Source: Mauremys mutica (lineage: Eukaryota > Chordata > Testudines > Geoemydidae). From it: a stretch of DNA of 64,000 nt. This document shows positions 12,901 to 25,789 of this stretch, in pieces. The notes under the pieces are model-generated. The model saw nothing but the letters and a program-made list of their open reading frames with translations, did no database searches and was not told the origin of the DNA. The stretch is taken from the NCBI RefSeq assembly GCF_020497125.1, contig NC_059077.1:31819340-31883339 (forward strand). The letters run 5' to 3'. A program made the translations under genes and the position numbers. Each line of letters starts with the position of its first letter. Positions within the stretch are counted from its first letter, which is position 1.

Positions 12901-15354
12901 CCTTGGATCAGGCTGGGAAAAGGAAACTACTGCAGGAAAGAAATGACCAATGCGAGGTCTTCTGATAAAATAGTAGGAGGTGGAACCAAAGAAGTATTTG
13001 AATATGCTAATGTCAGCAAATGCAGTTTAAAGAAGGAATCAGCCCCAAGATCCTTAATATGATAGGAGTCACCACCATTGCCCAGCTTCCTACAGCCAAA
13101 AAACAAGAGACAGCTTCAATCCTAAATTATCTTTCAACCCTATAGTCCCTAAACCTGATTTTAGTTTGCTTACTTTACATCTTAGGATACAACTAATCGA
13201 GTTGAATAAATGCCTTATTGCCTTCTGAGTGTTCTCTCAGGATAATGGAACATGCTTGATTCTCTCTGTAGACAGCCAGCAGAACTCAGGCTGCAGCAGC
13301 AGAAAGTCTGCTCAGAGAAACTGTACAGTTATCGCTACACCATTAGGGCGCCAGCTAATGAAGCCCAGAAAGTGGTAGGCGCTAAATAGGCTGGGGCAGG
13401 CCAAGGCACCCAAGAGATGCACCAGTTCAGCACATCTCTCACAAAGTCTCAGCCAATGGGGTTCCTATGGACCCTAGTTGATTATAAAACTGCTCCTCTC
13501 TAACAAAACCCACAGGATATACTTTATTGCCACCTGCCCAGCACCAAGTGAATGAAATCCTATACAACTCCACTATAGGGTGGCTCCTTTAGAACAGACC
13601 TGTAATGACAGTCCTAGGCCAGTCTGCATTGTTTAAACATCATCTGTGATTTCATTTTCCAAAACTGTGGGCATAATGCCAACTTCAAACCCTTTCCCTT
13701 AGGTTTTTAAACTCAATAGTACTTGGTGCATGTACTATTTATGAAGCATGAAAATGATAAATGTTGCATCTTCCCTAACTCAAATCTCTCATCATTTTTC
13801 CTCCAATTTTTCCTAATTTTGGTGCCTATGGAACAAGAAAGCACATTGGACTGATACATCAAGAAAATAAAACTGCTAAGTGAGATCTTATTTGGAAGTG
13901 TCGGTGTTTCTGAATGACCCCATTCTTGATGATAAAATATTTACTACACTAAAAAAGGATTTAGAAATATTTAGCTCAATAGCAGGCAGTGTCGGATTAG
14001 TGCTTAGATGCCCAGGAGATGGATGCCCTCAGAATACCTAAAAGTGAGAGATTAGATTTGAAGATATTCTTGTCTTGGCTCTTTAGCTGGACACTGGTGC
14101 AGACATACAACACTCAGCCTTGCCAGTTTAACTAAAAACAACTTAGATTAAAAAAGAGAGGGACTAAGACAATGTTTTCTCTCCAAATACAAATAACCCC
14201 ATTGCTTTATACAGTACTGTGTAACTCTCCCTCAGAATCCCACTCCTATCCCTGCCTGTTATAATTCCTCCCTGTGTCAGTTGTATCTCTTCTAATGTGG
14301 GGTTTGATCCTGACCAGGGTTGGACTCCTAGATTTTAAGATAATCAGTGTAGGAAAAAGGATGTTGTCCCCGCGGTTTATGGTTCTATATAACTAATAAA
14401 TAAAATCAGCATCATTATAATGCAATTCCACTCAAAGACTACAATATCACCCAAGTTATGTCCTGTGATAGAGTAACAAGAGATGTAGCTTTAAACAAAA
14501 CAGGTTAAAAATTAGATTTATTTAATTTTAAGTGGTCCCAGGAGTTCCAGATTATTTTGTTGGTAAACTATTGTTTTCCTCAGAAGAACAAGGCACTTCA
14601 CTTTCAGGACACAGTATTCCAAAGCTAACCATGTGGTTTTCAGGCATTAAATTTTGAGCCAAATAGCACACTGAGTCTGACATTAAAATGTCTCTTGTAC
14701 ATATGGCCTAGATTTGTTACTTCTTCATCTTTGAATTATTACTTGCCTTTAAAACTGAAGAATGACATGTTTTAAAGATTTGTATTTTATTAGTATAATG
14801 TATTAATAAAGTGTCCTTAAAGGCTTTGCTGAAACATTAGGCCTTAATTTCAGACCGTTCTTTTGGTTTCAGACATTTTTCTGCTTTGTTCCAAATTTAT
14901 GCCTGTGAAATATAAGTGGAAATCTTCAGTTGTGACTACGGTCTTTTTAGAGAACAGGAGAGAATAGGTCATTCACACATCCCATTATACAGTTCTTCTT
15001 TGTTTCTTGGTAAGCAAGCAAAATATAAATTGGAGAGGTATAAAAAGAAGGATCTGATCTGATAGAATTCATTCTTGGTCCTCAAGAGGTCGCTCCTTTT
15101 ATGAATTCCCAGCAGATACAAAGAAGCCACTCATGGCTGTTAACATTACTTCAATAAACATATTTTCCAGATTTTCCCACACTTTCCCAGTACTTGTCTT
15201 ATTGCTCTTCATTGCCCCACAATGTATAACTGTTGAATTACTTTATCAGCTTTGCTCAGCTTCCCTCTCATAATTTGATGATCACCAATAGTATGCTGAG
15301 AGTACCACATTTTTTTTATTCCTGTTCTCATGCAGTATTTTACTGAGACCTAAT
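9906..15354. other. Intergenic DNA without a recognisable gene
   Basis: No coding exon or RNA gene could be supported. It contains a (CA)n tract at 11836-11857 and an 18-bp direct repeat (tagcagtatattacccat) at 12608-12625 and 12637-12654. Open frames such as that at 11751-12125 cross the (CA)n tract and have low-complexity products. Confidence 0.6.
11836..11857. repeat. (AC)n microsatellite
   Basis: Eleven consecutive AC units. Confidence 0.95.
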
Positions 15355-15905
15355 TATTCAGCTAATTCTTCTTCTTTCCCTTTTCCCAGCTAACTGGGGT
15401 TGGGTCGCCAGATAGTCCTTTTCCAAGGACCATTGCTGGTCCAATGCTTGCTCCATATCCACTCCATCCCTCCGTACACAATCTATCCAATGTTTTCTTG
15501 GCCATCCTCTTGTTGTCCATCCATGAACTCTAGTCACAAATGCCTCCCTAACAGGATTCCTTTCATTCATCCTTTGTACATCTCAGCTTTCTCTTTTGCA
15601 GCTTCTCCCTGAAACCACAGACCTCGGTCTCACTCCTGAGGACATCATTCCACTTGTGGTCCAGCATGTCCCTCAAGCATCTCATTTCAGTGGCTTTAAG
15701 TCTTTTCCAGTGCCTCTCTTTAGTTGCTTGTGTCTCTTATCTGTACAGTAGAGCTGGTTTTACTATGGATTAGTATAATTGTCCCTTAAGCAGTCTGGGC
15801 ATCCGTTTATCATAAATCATTCCACTTATCTTGCACCAGACTTCACCCATATTCAGTAGCCTTGCTTGCAGTTCTCTATAGATTTCTCCATTTGCCACTA
15901 ACCCG
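15355..15905 (-). repeat. RTE-like non-LTR retrotransposon fragment
   Basis: The minus strand reads, with several stops and frame changes, EIYRELQARLLNMGEVWCKI, SGMIYDKRMPRLLKGQLY, VKPALLYR, HWKRLKATEMRCLRDMLDHK and then GWPRKHWIDCVRRDGVDMEQ (within an open frame at 15570-15358). This order (KISG..YDKR.P..LKG..Y, V.PALLYG, A.EMR.LR, GRPR.RW.DCVR.D) is the well-known C-terminal part of RTE-clade reverse-transcriptase ORFs. The 3' end lies near 15355. It is a degraded, 5'-truncated copy. Confidence 0.65.
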
Positions 15906-16139
15906 CCCCCAGGGTAATTAAATGCAGAAACCTAATTGTTCAGCTTCCTGCCCTTGCAATTTCCTCTCTGAGAGAAAAAAAGTGCTTCAGTTTACAAAGA
16001 TGAACATTGGACATGGAGAAAAGTTTCCTTGTCTCATCTGCACTATAGATCACATTTCCACAAAGTGGGCCTCTATTGCATATTCTGTTCTAATTCTATA
16101 TGAAGCAGAGACCTGCAAAGACCACAGAGGATTAAGGCC

Positions 16140-16470
16140 TAGTTCAGGGTTGCCAATTGTCAGGATTTTATGATAAGTCTTGTGATGTTTAGAGTTTTTC
16201 TTAAAATCCCCAGCTGCTAAAATCAAGAGATTGCATGAGAATCTCAGATTTTGGTTTAAAAAAAGGAAGTTGCTAGCCCTCCTAGTTGTGCAGAATACAT
16301 GACCTGAGTGCACCCTGAAGTCTCAGAAACCAGAAGACAAGGAAAAAGAATGCAAAATGTATTATTTTTAAAATTCTCATGATTTTTAGGTCAGTCTCAT
16401 AATTATGTGCACTCATGAATTATGAAAATTTGGTGTTGACGTTACTGCAGGGCTTTAAGGAAAGAGACCA
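16140..16470 (+). repeat. Dispersed repeat family R, copy 1
   Basis: Shares the order 'gggttgccaattgtca', 'agttgctagccct', 'agtgcaccctgaagtctc' and 'attctcatgatttttaggtc' with 51545-51850 (same strand) and, in reverse, with 40470-40740. No ORF. I do not recognise its class. The name R is only a label here. Confidence 0.6.
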
Positions 16471-17449
16471 TAGCTAATGAGAGCAAATATCTCAAGTCAG
16501 GAACTTAGTCATTTCCCTCACAATGGAATTAGCGAGAATTAAAGAGCTGCCTTCTAGACAACAGTTATTACTATCGTTCTTAGAATATTGGGTCTTGATC
16601 CTATTGTCTTTGTTTATGCGAGTAGTCCCACTGAATGGCATTGTTAGTGTAAAGACATTCACCTGAGTTTGAGTGTGCAGGATTTAGCCTTTAATTTATT
16701 AATATTGGGTTTATTGTGACCTTTTCATACACATACTGAGGGTGTCTTCTGCGCTGTGCTCTCCTGCTGTAGGGATTCTTCCATTAAGGTGGGATCCAGA
16801 GGGAAAAATGGGAAATATACAGGACTTGGGGCCAATACTTTTCCCAGATCAGAAGAATAACTCTGTGTATGCTCAAAAGCTTGTCTCTCTCACCAACAGA
16901 AGCTGGTCCAATAAGAAATATGACCTCACCCACCTCATCTCTCAATACAAAACTGTTTTGACCCCAAAATAATGCATAGCAGGCTTGCTTCAGGAGCACC
17001 TCAGACACCATTACTGTACACCTCAGTTCCAATGTTACCTGCTGTGCCACTTAGCTAATATAACATCATCTCCTTGATTTGTGATGACGAATTCATTTCC
17101 TAAACGTAAATTACTGCGGTTTAGGCAACATCACTAATTTTTTTTAAATAGGCTGTAGTCAAAATGCTGGTGAACCACAAAGTTGTGTAATACATGACTG
17201 TTGATGCAGTAAATGTTGAAATAAAAATGTATTTCAAAACTTGGTGCATTATAAACAATTTATTTCAATACAAAGGAATTAGGAAATGAATGATAGATCC
17301 AAGATAGTTATAAGCTATCCTGATACGAAATATAAAAACTTACTTTAACAAGGTTACAATTGTAAACACTCAAGAGATATGTTCTTTAAACTTTGTCCAT
17401 TGACAGATTATCAACAATAGGAATGCATCATATTCAAGTCTCCCTACTG

Positions 17450-18700
17450 GAAATTCCATTTAAAACTATTAAATCAGTTCCTGTGGTTCCACTGACAACT
17501 GGTTTTGGAACAGACCAATGGGTCTATTGGTCTACAGTTTCTGAAGCTATTGATTCATAGAATTAAGTTGAAGGAATCAGGAGTTTCAGCATCTAGAGGC
17601 CAACAGAACCACTGATGGAGTCTGTTGGGATTGTGGTTGGATCTACCAAATCTAGGCATGCTCAGACCTAACACCAGAATGAAAGAGTAAGGAAATCTAA
17701 AGACTTCATGGTTGTTCTGCTTTACCAAAACCTTCTTGGTAAACTCCTTAAAAAATGAAAGATTTAAGACCAGGTGATAACTGTCAAGATTATCAGCATC
17801 AAGAGTTGATTTCACACACACCCACAGCTGGGTACATATTTGCCAGGGTGAAGACTTTCAATCCAGTCCAAATCAAAGCAGTGTTCTCCGCAGAGTAGAT
17901 GGAAACACATGATTCTGTGTGCAAGCAGACAAACTAGGCTGTCCATCACCTAGAAGAATCCCTCTGATCTGTTCTTCATAAATGCCACAGTGGAGAAGAA
18001 ACTTTTATTTGCCTCCATCACAACCATTACCTTAACATTTCAACAATTCTTTGGCACAATCAGTCTGACTCAAATCATAATGTCTGCTCTAGCCTCTTTC
18101 CATCCCACTTCTTCTATCACAGGTTGTCTGTTCATCAAGATGATGTATAAGAAAAATAAAAGAGAAGGTGGCATTTAGGCACTATCACATACATAATTCA
18201 GGACAACAGATGATGACGATGACAATGTCCCACTAAAGTATAACTGGCTAAACAACATTCTGAAATTCATCTGGCGCCATTTTTCCCTAAAAGTAAACCA
18301 TTATAATTGGTCCTACTCCAGGATGGGAACAAAAGTGAACTCAAACCTCACAATGAAGTCCATCACAAGGCTGTAATCCTCAAATACACATGCACCGCCA
18401 ATCCCAGTTGAAAAACAAGAGATTGTCCCTCTGTTTATGCACTGAGACAGAAATAGTCTCATGGTTGCCATAATGGCCATGACTTCATGAGCTAGCCTAG
18501 AAAAATCATCATTTGGTTGGACATTGCTATCACCCACAATAACCCATGTCAGTATTGCAAACTATATGGACAAGAAGTGATTCAGGCCAATCATTTTCAA
18601 CAAGATACAGTGCTGCAGTCTGTACACCAGTCAAATCCTCATTTTAACCTTATTCCAGGATCCACAGTGAAATGAACTGGAGTAGAAAACGATGTGTCTC
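17450..18700 (-). repeat. Probable degraded LINE, endonuclease region
   Basis: On the minus strand 18537-18313 reads MGDSNVQPNDDFSRLAHEVM then a later ..FEDYSLVMDFIVRFEF, resembling the GDFN.H.DD...LA.EF and W.DH.LV.F.L motifs of LINE apurinic endonucleases. Flanking minus-strand reading is broken by stops. The boundaries are rough and the family is not certain. Confidence 0.4.
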
Positions 18701-18841
18701 CACAAATCCAATTAATCAGATATGCATTTTACATTGATTTAAACTACCAAGAAGAAAAAATAAGTAACAGTAAACATTAATTGAAATTTCACTGTAGTTA
18801 TTTGTAAACTACATCCCACACCACTTTAATCTTGGGTTGAG

Positions 18842-18975
18842 TCATAGAATCATAGAATATCAGGGTTGGAAGGGACCTCAGGAGGTCATCTAGTCCAACC
18901 CCCTGCTCAAAGCAGGACCAATCCCCAACTAAATCATCCCAGCCAGGGCTTTGTCTCCAGCCTAGCTCCAGATGC
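18842..18975 (-). repeat. CR1 LINE 3' end
   Basis: Starts with the terminal repeat tcatagaatcatagaat, then cagggttggaagggacctca (18861-18880), 'ggaggtcatctagtccaacc' and 'tcatcccagccagggctttg'. This is the universally recognised sauropsid CR1 3' end, here on the minus strand because the tail repeats come first on the plus strand. 5'-truncated at about 18975. Confidence 0.93.
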
Positions 18976-21900
18976 AATTGGCTGCCAACTGACAAGTCTT
19001 TTGAAGTATGCCACACAAAATGTTCCAAACCTTAAAAGTACAATACTCCCATGCAGCTCTCACAATTCTTATAGCTCAATACATCAGGCTTGCTTGTCTG
19101 TAATTTTAAATGTTATAAATTTGAGATTGTATCTCCAGCTGTGGCCAAGCTCTGCTTGGCAGAATTAAGAAAAGAATGGCAGATCCCCAATCCTAGAGCT
19201 GAGTGGGGGCCATTTTGGACCCAACATAACTTAGGCTAAGGGCAGCTCTAAATTACACTAGTTGGAATTGTCACCTAGGGGCTGCTCCACTTACCAGTGA
19301 TTGCTCTTGCCACGCTCTTGACATGTCTCATATGTGTCTGGTGAGCAGTGGGTGGCATAGAGCTGGCTAGGTTGGCTTTATGCCATCCAGGGATTCTCCT
19401 ACACAAGTGGAATCCCCAGTTGCCTCTTTATGGCAGCTTTCCAGCTGCTTTGCACTACCTGAGCAGCGCTAAGGAGCCAAACAAGTTGTGAGGCTCTAGG
19501 CTTCACTGTTTTGGGAGGCAGTTTTGGTCAGAAATGCCTGTCAGGGAATGCAGTTGTTGTCATTTACATTTTCCGTTTCTTGTTTAGTTTCACAACTTCA
19601 GATTCATCATCAGTAACATTTTCATGTTGAGATTCAGTTGCAGTATTGCCAGGGCCACTTATATCATCATCATTCCAGGAAGAAGGTAGCAGTTGTCTTT
19701 CAGTGAAATTGCCTGGCCAATATCCATTTCAGTTCCTTTTTATTTTCTGAACCTTTATAGTTTAGCAATACCTTCTTCATTTCCCTTCACCCACTATGTT
19801 GTCTTAACACTTTTCTGACAATGCTTTTTGTTTATTTATTTGTTTCCACTTCTCATTTTCGCTGTAATTTTGACCTAGGTGTAACAACTCCTGAAACTTT
19901 TGTAGCTGATTTCTTAATCTGTGGTGTTCTACATCTAGCTCTTTTCTGAAATCTGATCTCTTTGTAACTGAAATTTAAGAAATAACTCTGCAGAGTTTTC
20001 CATGGGCTTGTTTGCCCTATTGACTGATATGAGAAAAGAAAGTTTGTAATACATGGTTATAGGGTTCAAACCTAATTTTTCTCTTATGGCCTGCAGGGTT
20101 GCAGAGCATAGGGACACAAGGTTCTGTTATTACTCTCTGAGTTACCAGTAAACCCCAGGAAGGGGGCTGAGTTTGACCTTATACAACATGTGTAGATTTT
20201 ATTTGACTAGAATGGGAATGCCACCTGCTCACATGCCCTTTTAACTGTCTGCACAAAGCATTCTGCTAACCACACACACAGTCATCACAGTTGTTAAAGT
20301 TCTACACACCACCAGAGACTTCCTATATTTAAGGTCACAGGCAGTCTTCATAGCCACACCACCTCCTTATTCTTCCCTTGGCTCTTGATGCGCCACATAC
20401 ACACCAGGAGCCATCTGGGCTGATAAAGGCCCTTTGGTGTCATCCAGATATGCTAAGCCTATGTAGTAGAGTTTACTGCTAACATTACTTACTGCACACC
20501 TAAGAAAAGATTTGTCGTGCATACTGAATTTCTTTCTTCCTCTGAAGTGTTCCAAACCAACTAGATGCACTTTCCAAGTAGGGTAGTTCCAGTGGCCTTG
20601 GTCAAGGATGGCAAATAGTTGCCGAATAGTTCTTGATTATGAATCTTGTATACTTCATTGGCAACTTTTTCCAAACCAGCCAAGCTATGATGTTTTTTTT
20701 GTTTCTTCTCTTACCTTCTCTCCCCTACTCCCTGTTTTTCTTAGAAAACAAAAACAAAACAAACAACAAAAATAATCACCAAACACAAAACATAATTTAG
20801 AAATTAAACATAAATAACTTTTTAAATGAGTGTTGTGGTTGCACAATTAAACACTGAGACGTGAGGAAATGCCAAAGTTAAAACTGAACCTGCAACTTTA
20901 ACTGTGCTCTCTTGCATGTACATATTATGGTACAGTCTTTACTTATGTGATCACATACTATTTAAATAATACACTATACTGTACATTTTTGTGCAACCCT
21001 AATTATACATATATGGTAATTTGTAGTACTGTGTGTACTAACTATTCTACATACTTCAGACAGAGTCCATGAAAGTAATTTCTGTAGAATGTTCACAGTA
21101 AACCGTACTTTTAAAACATATTACAGGTGAAATTTAACAATACAGTCCACAATAAATACATACAATACAATACAGTGGTAAGGTAGGGGTTGAGAATCAA
21201 GTTACAACATTAACTCTTGTAATGACTACACCACAATCAGTGGAGCTTCATTAATATATCTTCTGTAAATACATTTCTATTTGTTAATATAAGCATATGT
21301 TTAATATCTTAACATTCACATACTTTTTTTCTCTCAGCTTTTGGAAAAATAAGTTTTCAATGTACATGACCTTGTATAGGTTGGAATATAATTATAAATT
21401 TCATATCAGTAGTATACAAGTATAAATTCTGTACACAAATTCTCTCTCATTAAAGAAACTCATGAATTCTACCTCAAAGTAAATCCAGTACTTGGAGAAA
21501 GTAATAATTGAACTTAGTTAAGACAGTGTGAGACTAAGCATTATTACGAGTCTATTTTAACCTGAAAAGGCCTGGCCAAACAAGAAATTATAAAAATGCA
21601 TCCTTTCAATATAACTCTTTTTGTGTATTTCTCTGAGAAGCAGCTTATGAAATTCTATAGCAAATGAAGACTGTGCAGAAGTGAATCTCTCTACAGTGAG
21701 AAAAATAAATTCCTATCTCGTGTATAGTATAATGGTGCTTAGAAAATTATTCACATACATATTTTTGAGAGAAGAGAACTTACTACGGAAAAGGGTAAAT
21801 TTTCAGAAAGGCACTCTCCCTTTTGCAAAAGCAATTTTCAAAGAAGCCAGCCAGGGGTGGAAAGCTGACTGGCTTTGTCTCCTTTCAGGAAGAGAAGGCA

Positions 21901-23479
21901 CCCAGCTGAGCACAGCTACCTACTGATTTTGTGGCAGACCAAAGTCAACTAGTCTAGAAATCTCCATCTGGGAAATGGAGTGTACTTGAGTCCTCTTCCT
22001 CCCCTCCCTTGAATTCTGGGTGAAGATGTGGCAGAAAATGCCCCCACATGTGCCCACTCTCAAATCCAGACCCCTCCCAAAGACTACTTTTTCTGAGTGA
22101 AGCCCCAAACTCTCATCCACACCCCAAAAAAACTCTCACCCAAAACATCTGCTTCTGCTAGGAGAGAGAAAGGGCCTAGAGATAGGCCCTTTCTCACTAG
22201 AAGATGAAGTCTGCGACTTTGTGAGGAAAGTGGGCCTTGGCAGAAAGCAAGAGAAAATCCCAAGATATTAATAAAAATGAATACTGACTGGCCGCAACAA
22301 CAAATGACAAAAATAGGTTGTTCAATAGTACATGTTACACAAAGTGAATCTCAAGAACTATTTTGTCCCTCAGGCAGGCCAGTCAATATTTACATAATAT
22401 TTGTGATATATAGATAGATTTTGTTACAGCCACACATGTCCTACATATATCAGAGATGGCCCACGTTGCAAGAGTGTATTTGAATCTAGGGCTAAATCTG
22501 AACTTTGCTAAAGTTTGAGACGTTTGTATCTAACATTTTAACTTAATTATATTTTAGTTTTATTTGGAGACTGAGGCCAGCTGCAAAATTTAGAACCAAA
22601 TCCAAAAACATATATTAAAATTAATAAACTTCTTGGAAGAAGGTAGTTTTAAAAACTGACAGTGTGAGAAAAGCAGTCTTTTTGTGTCCTGACTGACAAT
22701 TCAGTTATAGAGTGGCCCTACTGTGCCTTTTCTGTAATTTATATTTACTTGTTGGCACAGCAAAAAAAGGGGGGGAAAGTGGTGAATAGAGGCAAACAGT
22801 TACATAAAAAAAGCCTTTTGATTAAACAATGCATCCCCAACATTTAGCTATATACAGACCCAATTTTTAACATTTAAAAAAGACAATACAATAAAAGAAA
22901 CAGCAGCTGTTTCTATGTGATGTCAGAAAACAGGTGGGCTACAAGTCTCCATACCAGCGCAATCATATTGATCTCCTGATGATGCACATATGAGGCACAT
23001 ATGCAACCATTATTGACCCATCATGCGACTGATTTCCAGGAACACGGCCAGATAATGCCCCAATATAATAACAAACACCGTCTAAAATCAGTATAAACAT
23101 TTTATCTGACAGATCAATAAAAATCCAAGGTGAAGCTGAAAAAAAACCCAGCATGTGTCTGTATCACAAAACAAATAGTGAGCTCCCTATTCACAAGGGC
23201 AACAGAGGCAGCAGCAATTTGTGTTTCCCACACTGCCCTGCCAATGACCCCAACCCTGACCTGGAGGGGCCACCCTCACTCTGGTGAGAGGCAATTCAGT
23301 CTTTGGTCTGCTCCTGGTGCCAAACTGCTTAATTATGTGTGCTGAGGTGATTTTATGATGTGGACTACTGTGTTCACTGGAACTAAGCTGAGACCCCACA
23401 AAATTCATTTCATGGATCCGAGGCGCACTAGTGAAAGGTTAGCAGTACTCATCTCACCGCTACAGACATAGACCTGAGC
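18976..23479. other. Intergenic DNA without a recognisable gene
   Basis: AT-rich, with only short, low-information open frames. A moderately GC-rich stretch at 19190-19500 ('ggccattttggacccaacat') looks like a repeat but I cannot classify it. Nothing else supportable. Confidence 0.6.
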
Positions 23480-23503
23480 GAGAGAGAGAGAGAGAGAGAG
23501 AGA
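23480..23503. repeat. (GA)n microsatellite
   Basis: Twelve GA units, upstream of FST. Confidence 0.95.
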
Positions 23504-25182
23504 TACTCCTTGTGTCTTTATGAATGGTAGGAATGGGGAATAGATGGGCCCCCGTTAAATGTTCCAGACCTATGAAAGTTTCACATCTCCTGAAAGTTTT
23601 ATATTATTTCCTAACCACACAGAGCTGGCATAAGGTTAAAGCTGTACCTGGATTTTACGCTGCTGTTTAACAACTCTGATTCCGGGGTGGGGGGCATGTC
23701 TGAAGTTTTCCCCATATTTTTGTTCCCTGTGCCTTGCTGAGGGAAGCTGAAAGAAACCACGCTTTTCAAAGTATGTTACAACACAAGAATCAAAGCCATC
23801 TCCCTTCAATAGGAAATCTAGCTTTTGAAATCAGCCGTTTATCGGGGGCTCCTGACTAAGGGATGTTATGCTACTAATTGTTAATGTCGTCTACCATTAG
23901 AGGGCACTAAACAACCCTGCATTAATGCTGGTTCAGAGAGAGAGAGAAAGAGGGAGAGTGGCACCGATTTGGGGAAAGATTAAAAAGGGACGTGGAGTCC
24001 CAGAAAGAGTCTGAAGCGATCAAAATGCCCCAGAGCTGCTCACGGAGATGATCATAATAATAATAACACAAGTTGTAGCGAGGTCAGTTATTTACCAGTC
24101 TGCTTCTTAATATGTGTGACTGCAGGTGGTGCAATGGGACATTGTGATTCATGCTCACTTTCAAAGCAGGACCAGGGCCCGGTCTGAGGCACCCAAACAA
24201 CTGTCTTCTAATATTAGCACGGCTGTATTTCTGGATCTATTATAGTCTGTCCAGACAGATCCCATTGTAATGGGATCTTTTATTAAAAGATTAGCACTAT
24301 CTCCTGCAGTTGGTGGAAAAAAATCTGTTATCACTGAGTTATTCGCAGTTGTGGGGAGGGGGGAGGGGGAAAGCCTGCAGAATAAAAGGGGGGGTGTTAA
24401 GGGGACTGGGAAAGGGGTGGAGAGGAATCGGTAGAATTTACGCATGAATCCCAGTGACCTGGCAATGTCCAAGAATTTTTGTCTGCATACTTTGCTGTCT
24501 GTTGTGCTTTGGTGGCTCGGAGCAGCGAAAGAATCGAAATTAAAAAGGCAGCTTTTGAATAAACAATACCATTTTCCGTTAAGTAATCATTTTGTATAAA
24601 AGGAAATATCGCCTACTCAGTTTCATTCAGCGGTGCCAAAAAATGTTATAAATGAAAGACCGCCAACTTTCTAAGGGGAAGAATAATGCCAGACTGTGCT
24701 TAATAAACTAGTGCTCTAGAAGTTCATTATCGATGTTGCAACCTTTTTTATTCTGAAAGGAGACCGCCTACGTCGCCCCCATTCCGGTCTATACTCCAGG
24801 CGCTCCCCGTGAAAAGCGTGTCACTTGGGTAAAACCCTAGGTATTAAACTTTTGTTTGTTTTTGACCTGTCCCAGAGAGGGAGATGTGTGTGCGCCAGAC
24901 ACTTAACTACTGTTTGAAGTGTTAGGGGTAGATTTATTATTAATCTCAACCATAGAGTGGGAATGTCACCGACACACACAGAGCAACAAAAATCATATCT
25001 CCCGAGAGACTTCATCACCTTTTGCTGAGCCCCAGAACTTCTAACAAGAAGCGAAAACATTTCCGCCCGCTGATCAGGTTGTGGTTTTGTTTTCAAGTTC
25101 CTTTGGCCATGATGTGGGGGGCTAGGGGAAAGGATCACGCCTCTCTTTCCCCAGACAAGTGACATGGCTCTTGCCTTAGTCC

Positions 25183-25188
25183 TATAAA
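25183..25188 (+). promoter_or_regulatory. FST: Candidate TATA box of FST
   Basis: TATAAA in the context cctataaattg, upstream of the FST start codon. It would predict a 5'UTR of roughly 490 bases. No initiator or other element confirms it. Confidence 0.3.
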
Positions 25189-25366
25189 TTGTGTTTAAGC
25201 CCCTAGTTCCTCTGCGTGCGCGCGTGCGCGCCTCCTGCTATTAATGACACGAGTGGATAGTTCTTTTCTCTCCCTCTAAGCTCCAGTTACCATTCTGTTC
25301 TTGCACTCCTTCCTGTTACTACGCAAAGAACTCCGGCGATTCCCTTTCGCAGATTTGATCTGAGAC

Positions 25367-25380
25367 TGTGAGTGTGTGTA

Positions 25381-25412
<32 letters not shown>
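25367..25412. repeat. Compound (GT)n-(GA)n microsatellite
   Basis: Alternating GT run that switches to GA, within the FST promoter/5'UTR region. Confidence 0.9.
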
Positions 25413-25707
25413 TATATGCACCTAAAACAGATAATTGGAAAGGGTTTCCAGAAGGTGGAAAATGTCACCTGATTCACAGTGAACTTTTTAAATCTCCCCA
25501 CCCCCGAACACACACACACATTAGGAGACCGCCCACCGCAGACAGCTAAGACCCCCTTATAGATTTAAAGAGAGACTGCATTGAGAGGCTGACGTTCATT
25601 CAATAGAGCGATCATAAGCAGACTGACTAGTGCTCTCTGTCTCTCTCTCTTTCTCTCTGCTCCACTAGATATTGTTTCTGTCTCTTTCACTCACTGCCAT
25701 ACTGAGG

Positions 25708-25789
25708 ATGTTAACTCAGAGAATCCACCCGGGCATGCTTTTATTCCTGATGTTTCTGTGCCACTTCATGGAAGATCACACAGGACAGG
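25708..25789 (+). CDS. FST: FST coding exon 1 (signal peptide)
   Basis: Encodes [20 protein letters not shown] then MEDHTGQ and the first base of an Ala codon. It has a hydrophobic core ([11 protein letters not shown]) and a likely signal-peptidase site near the exon end, so the mature chain starts at GNCWLRQA. The start ATG at 25708 matches the bird protein start; no in-frame ATG lies upstream before a stop in the same open frame (an upstream TTG at 25672 is not credible). Donor CAGG|GTAAGA at 25790. Confidence 0.95.

Larger units (their letters stand above)
23504..25707 (+). promoter_or_regulatory. FST: FST upstream region and 5'UTR
   Basis: Base composition changes from AT-rich to mixed, with alternating purine-pyrimidine and simple repeats: TGCG/CG alternation at 25213-25230, (GT)n-(GA)n at 25367-25412, (CA)n near 25510 and (TC)n near 25640. 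The only good TATA-like hexamer near the gene is TATAAA at 25183-25188, about 520 bases before the start codon. The transcription start cannot be fixed from sequence alone. Part of this interval must be 5'UTR. Confidence 0.5.

Noticed and set aside
25672..25707. Upstream extension of the FST frame
   Set aside because: Begins at TTG, not ATG, and adds residues absent from other follistatins; ATG at 25708 matches the known protein start.
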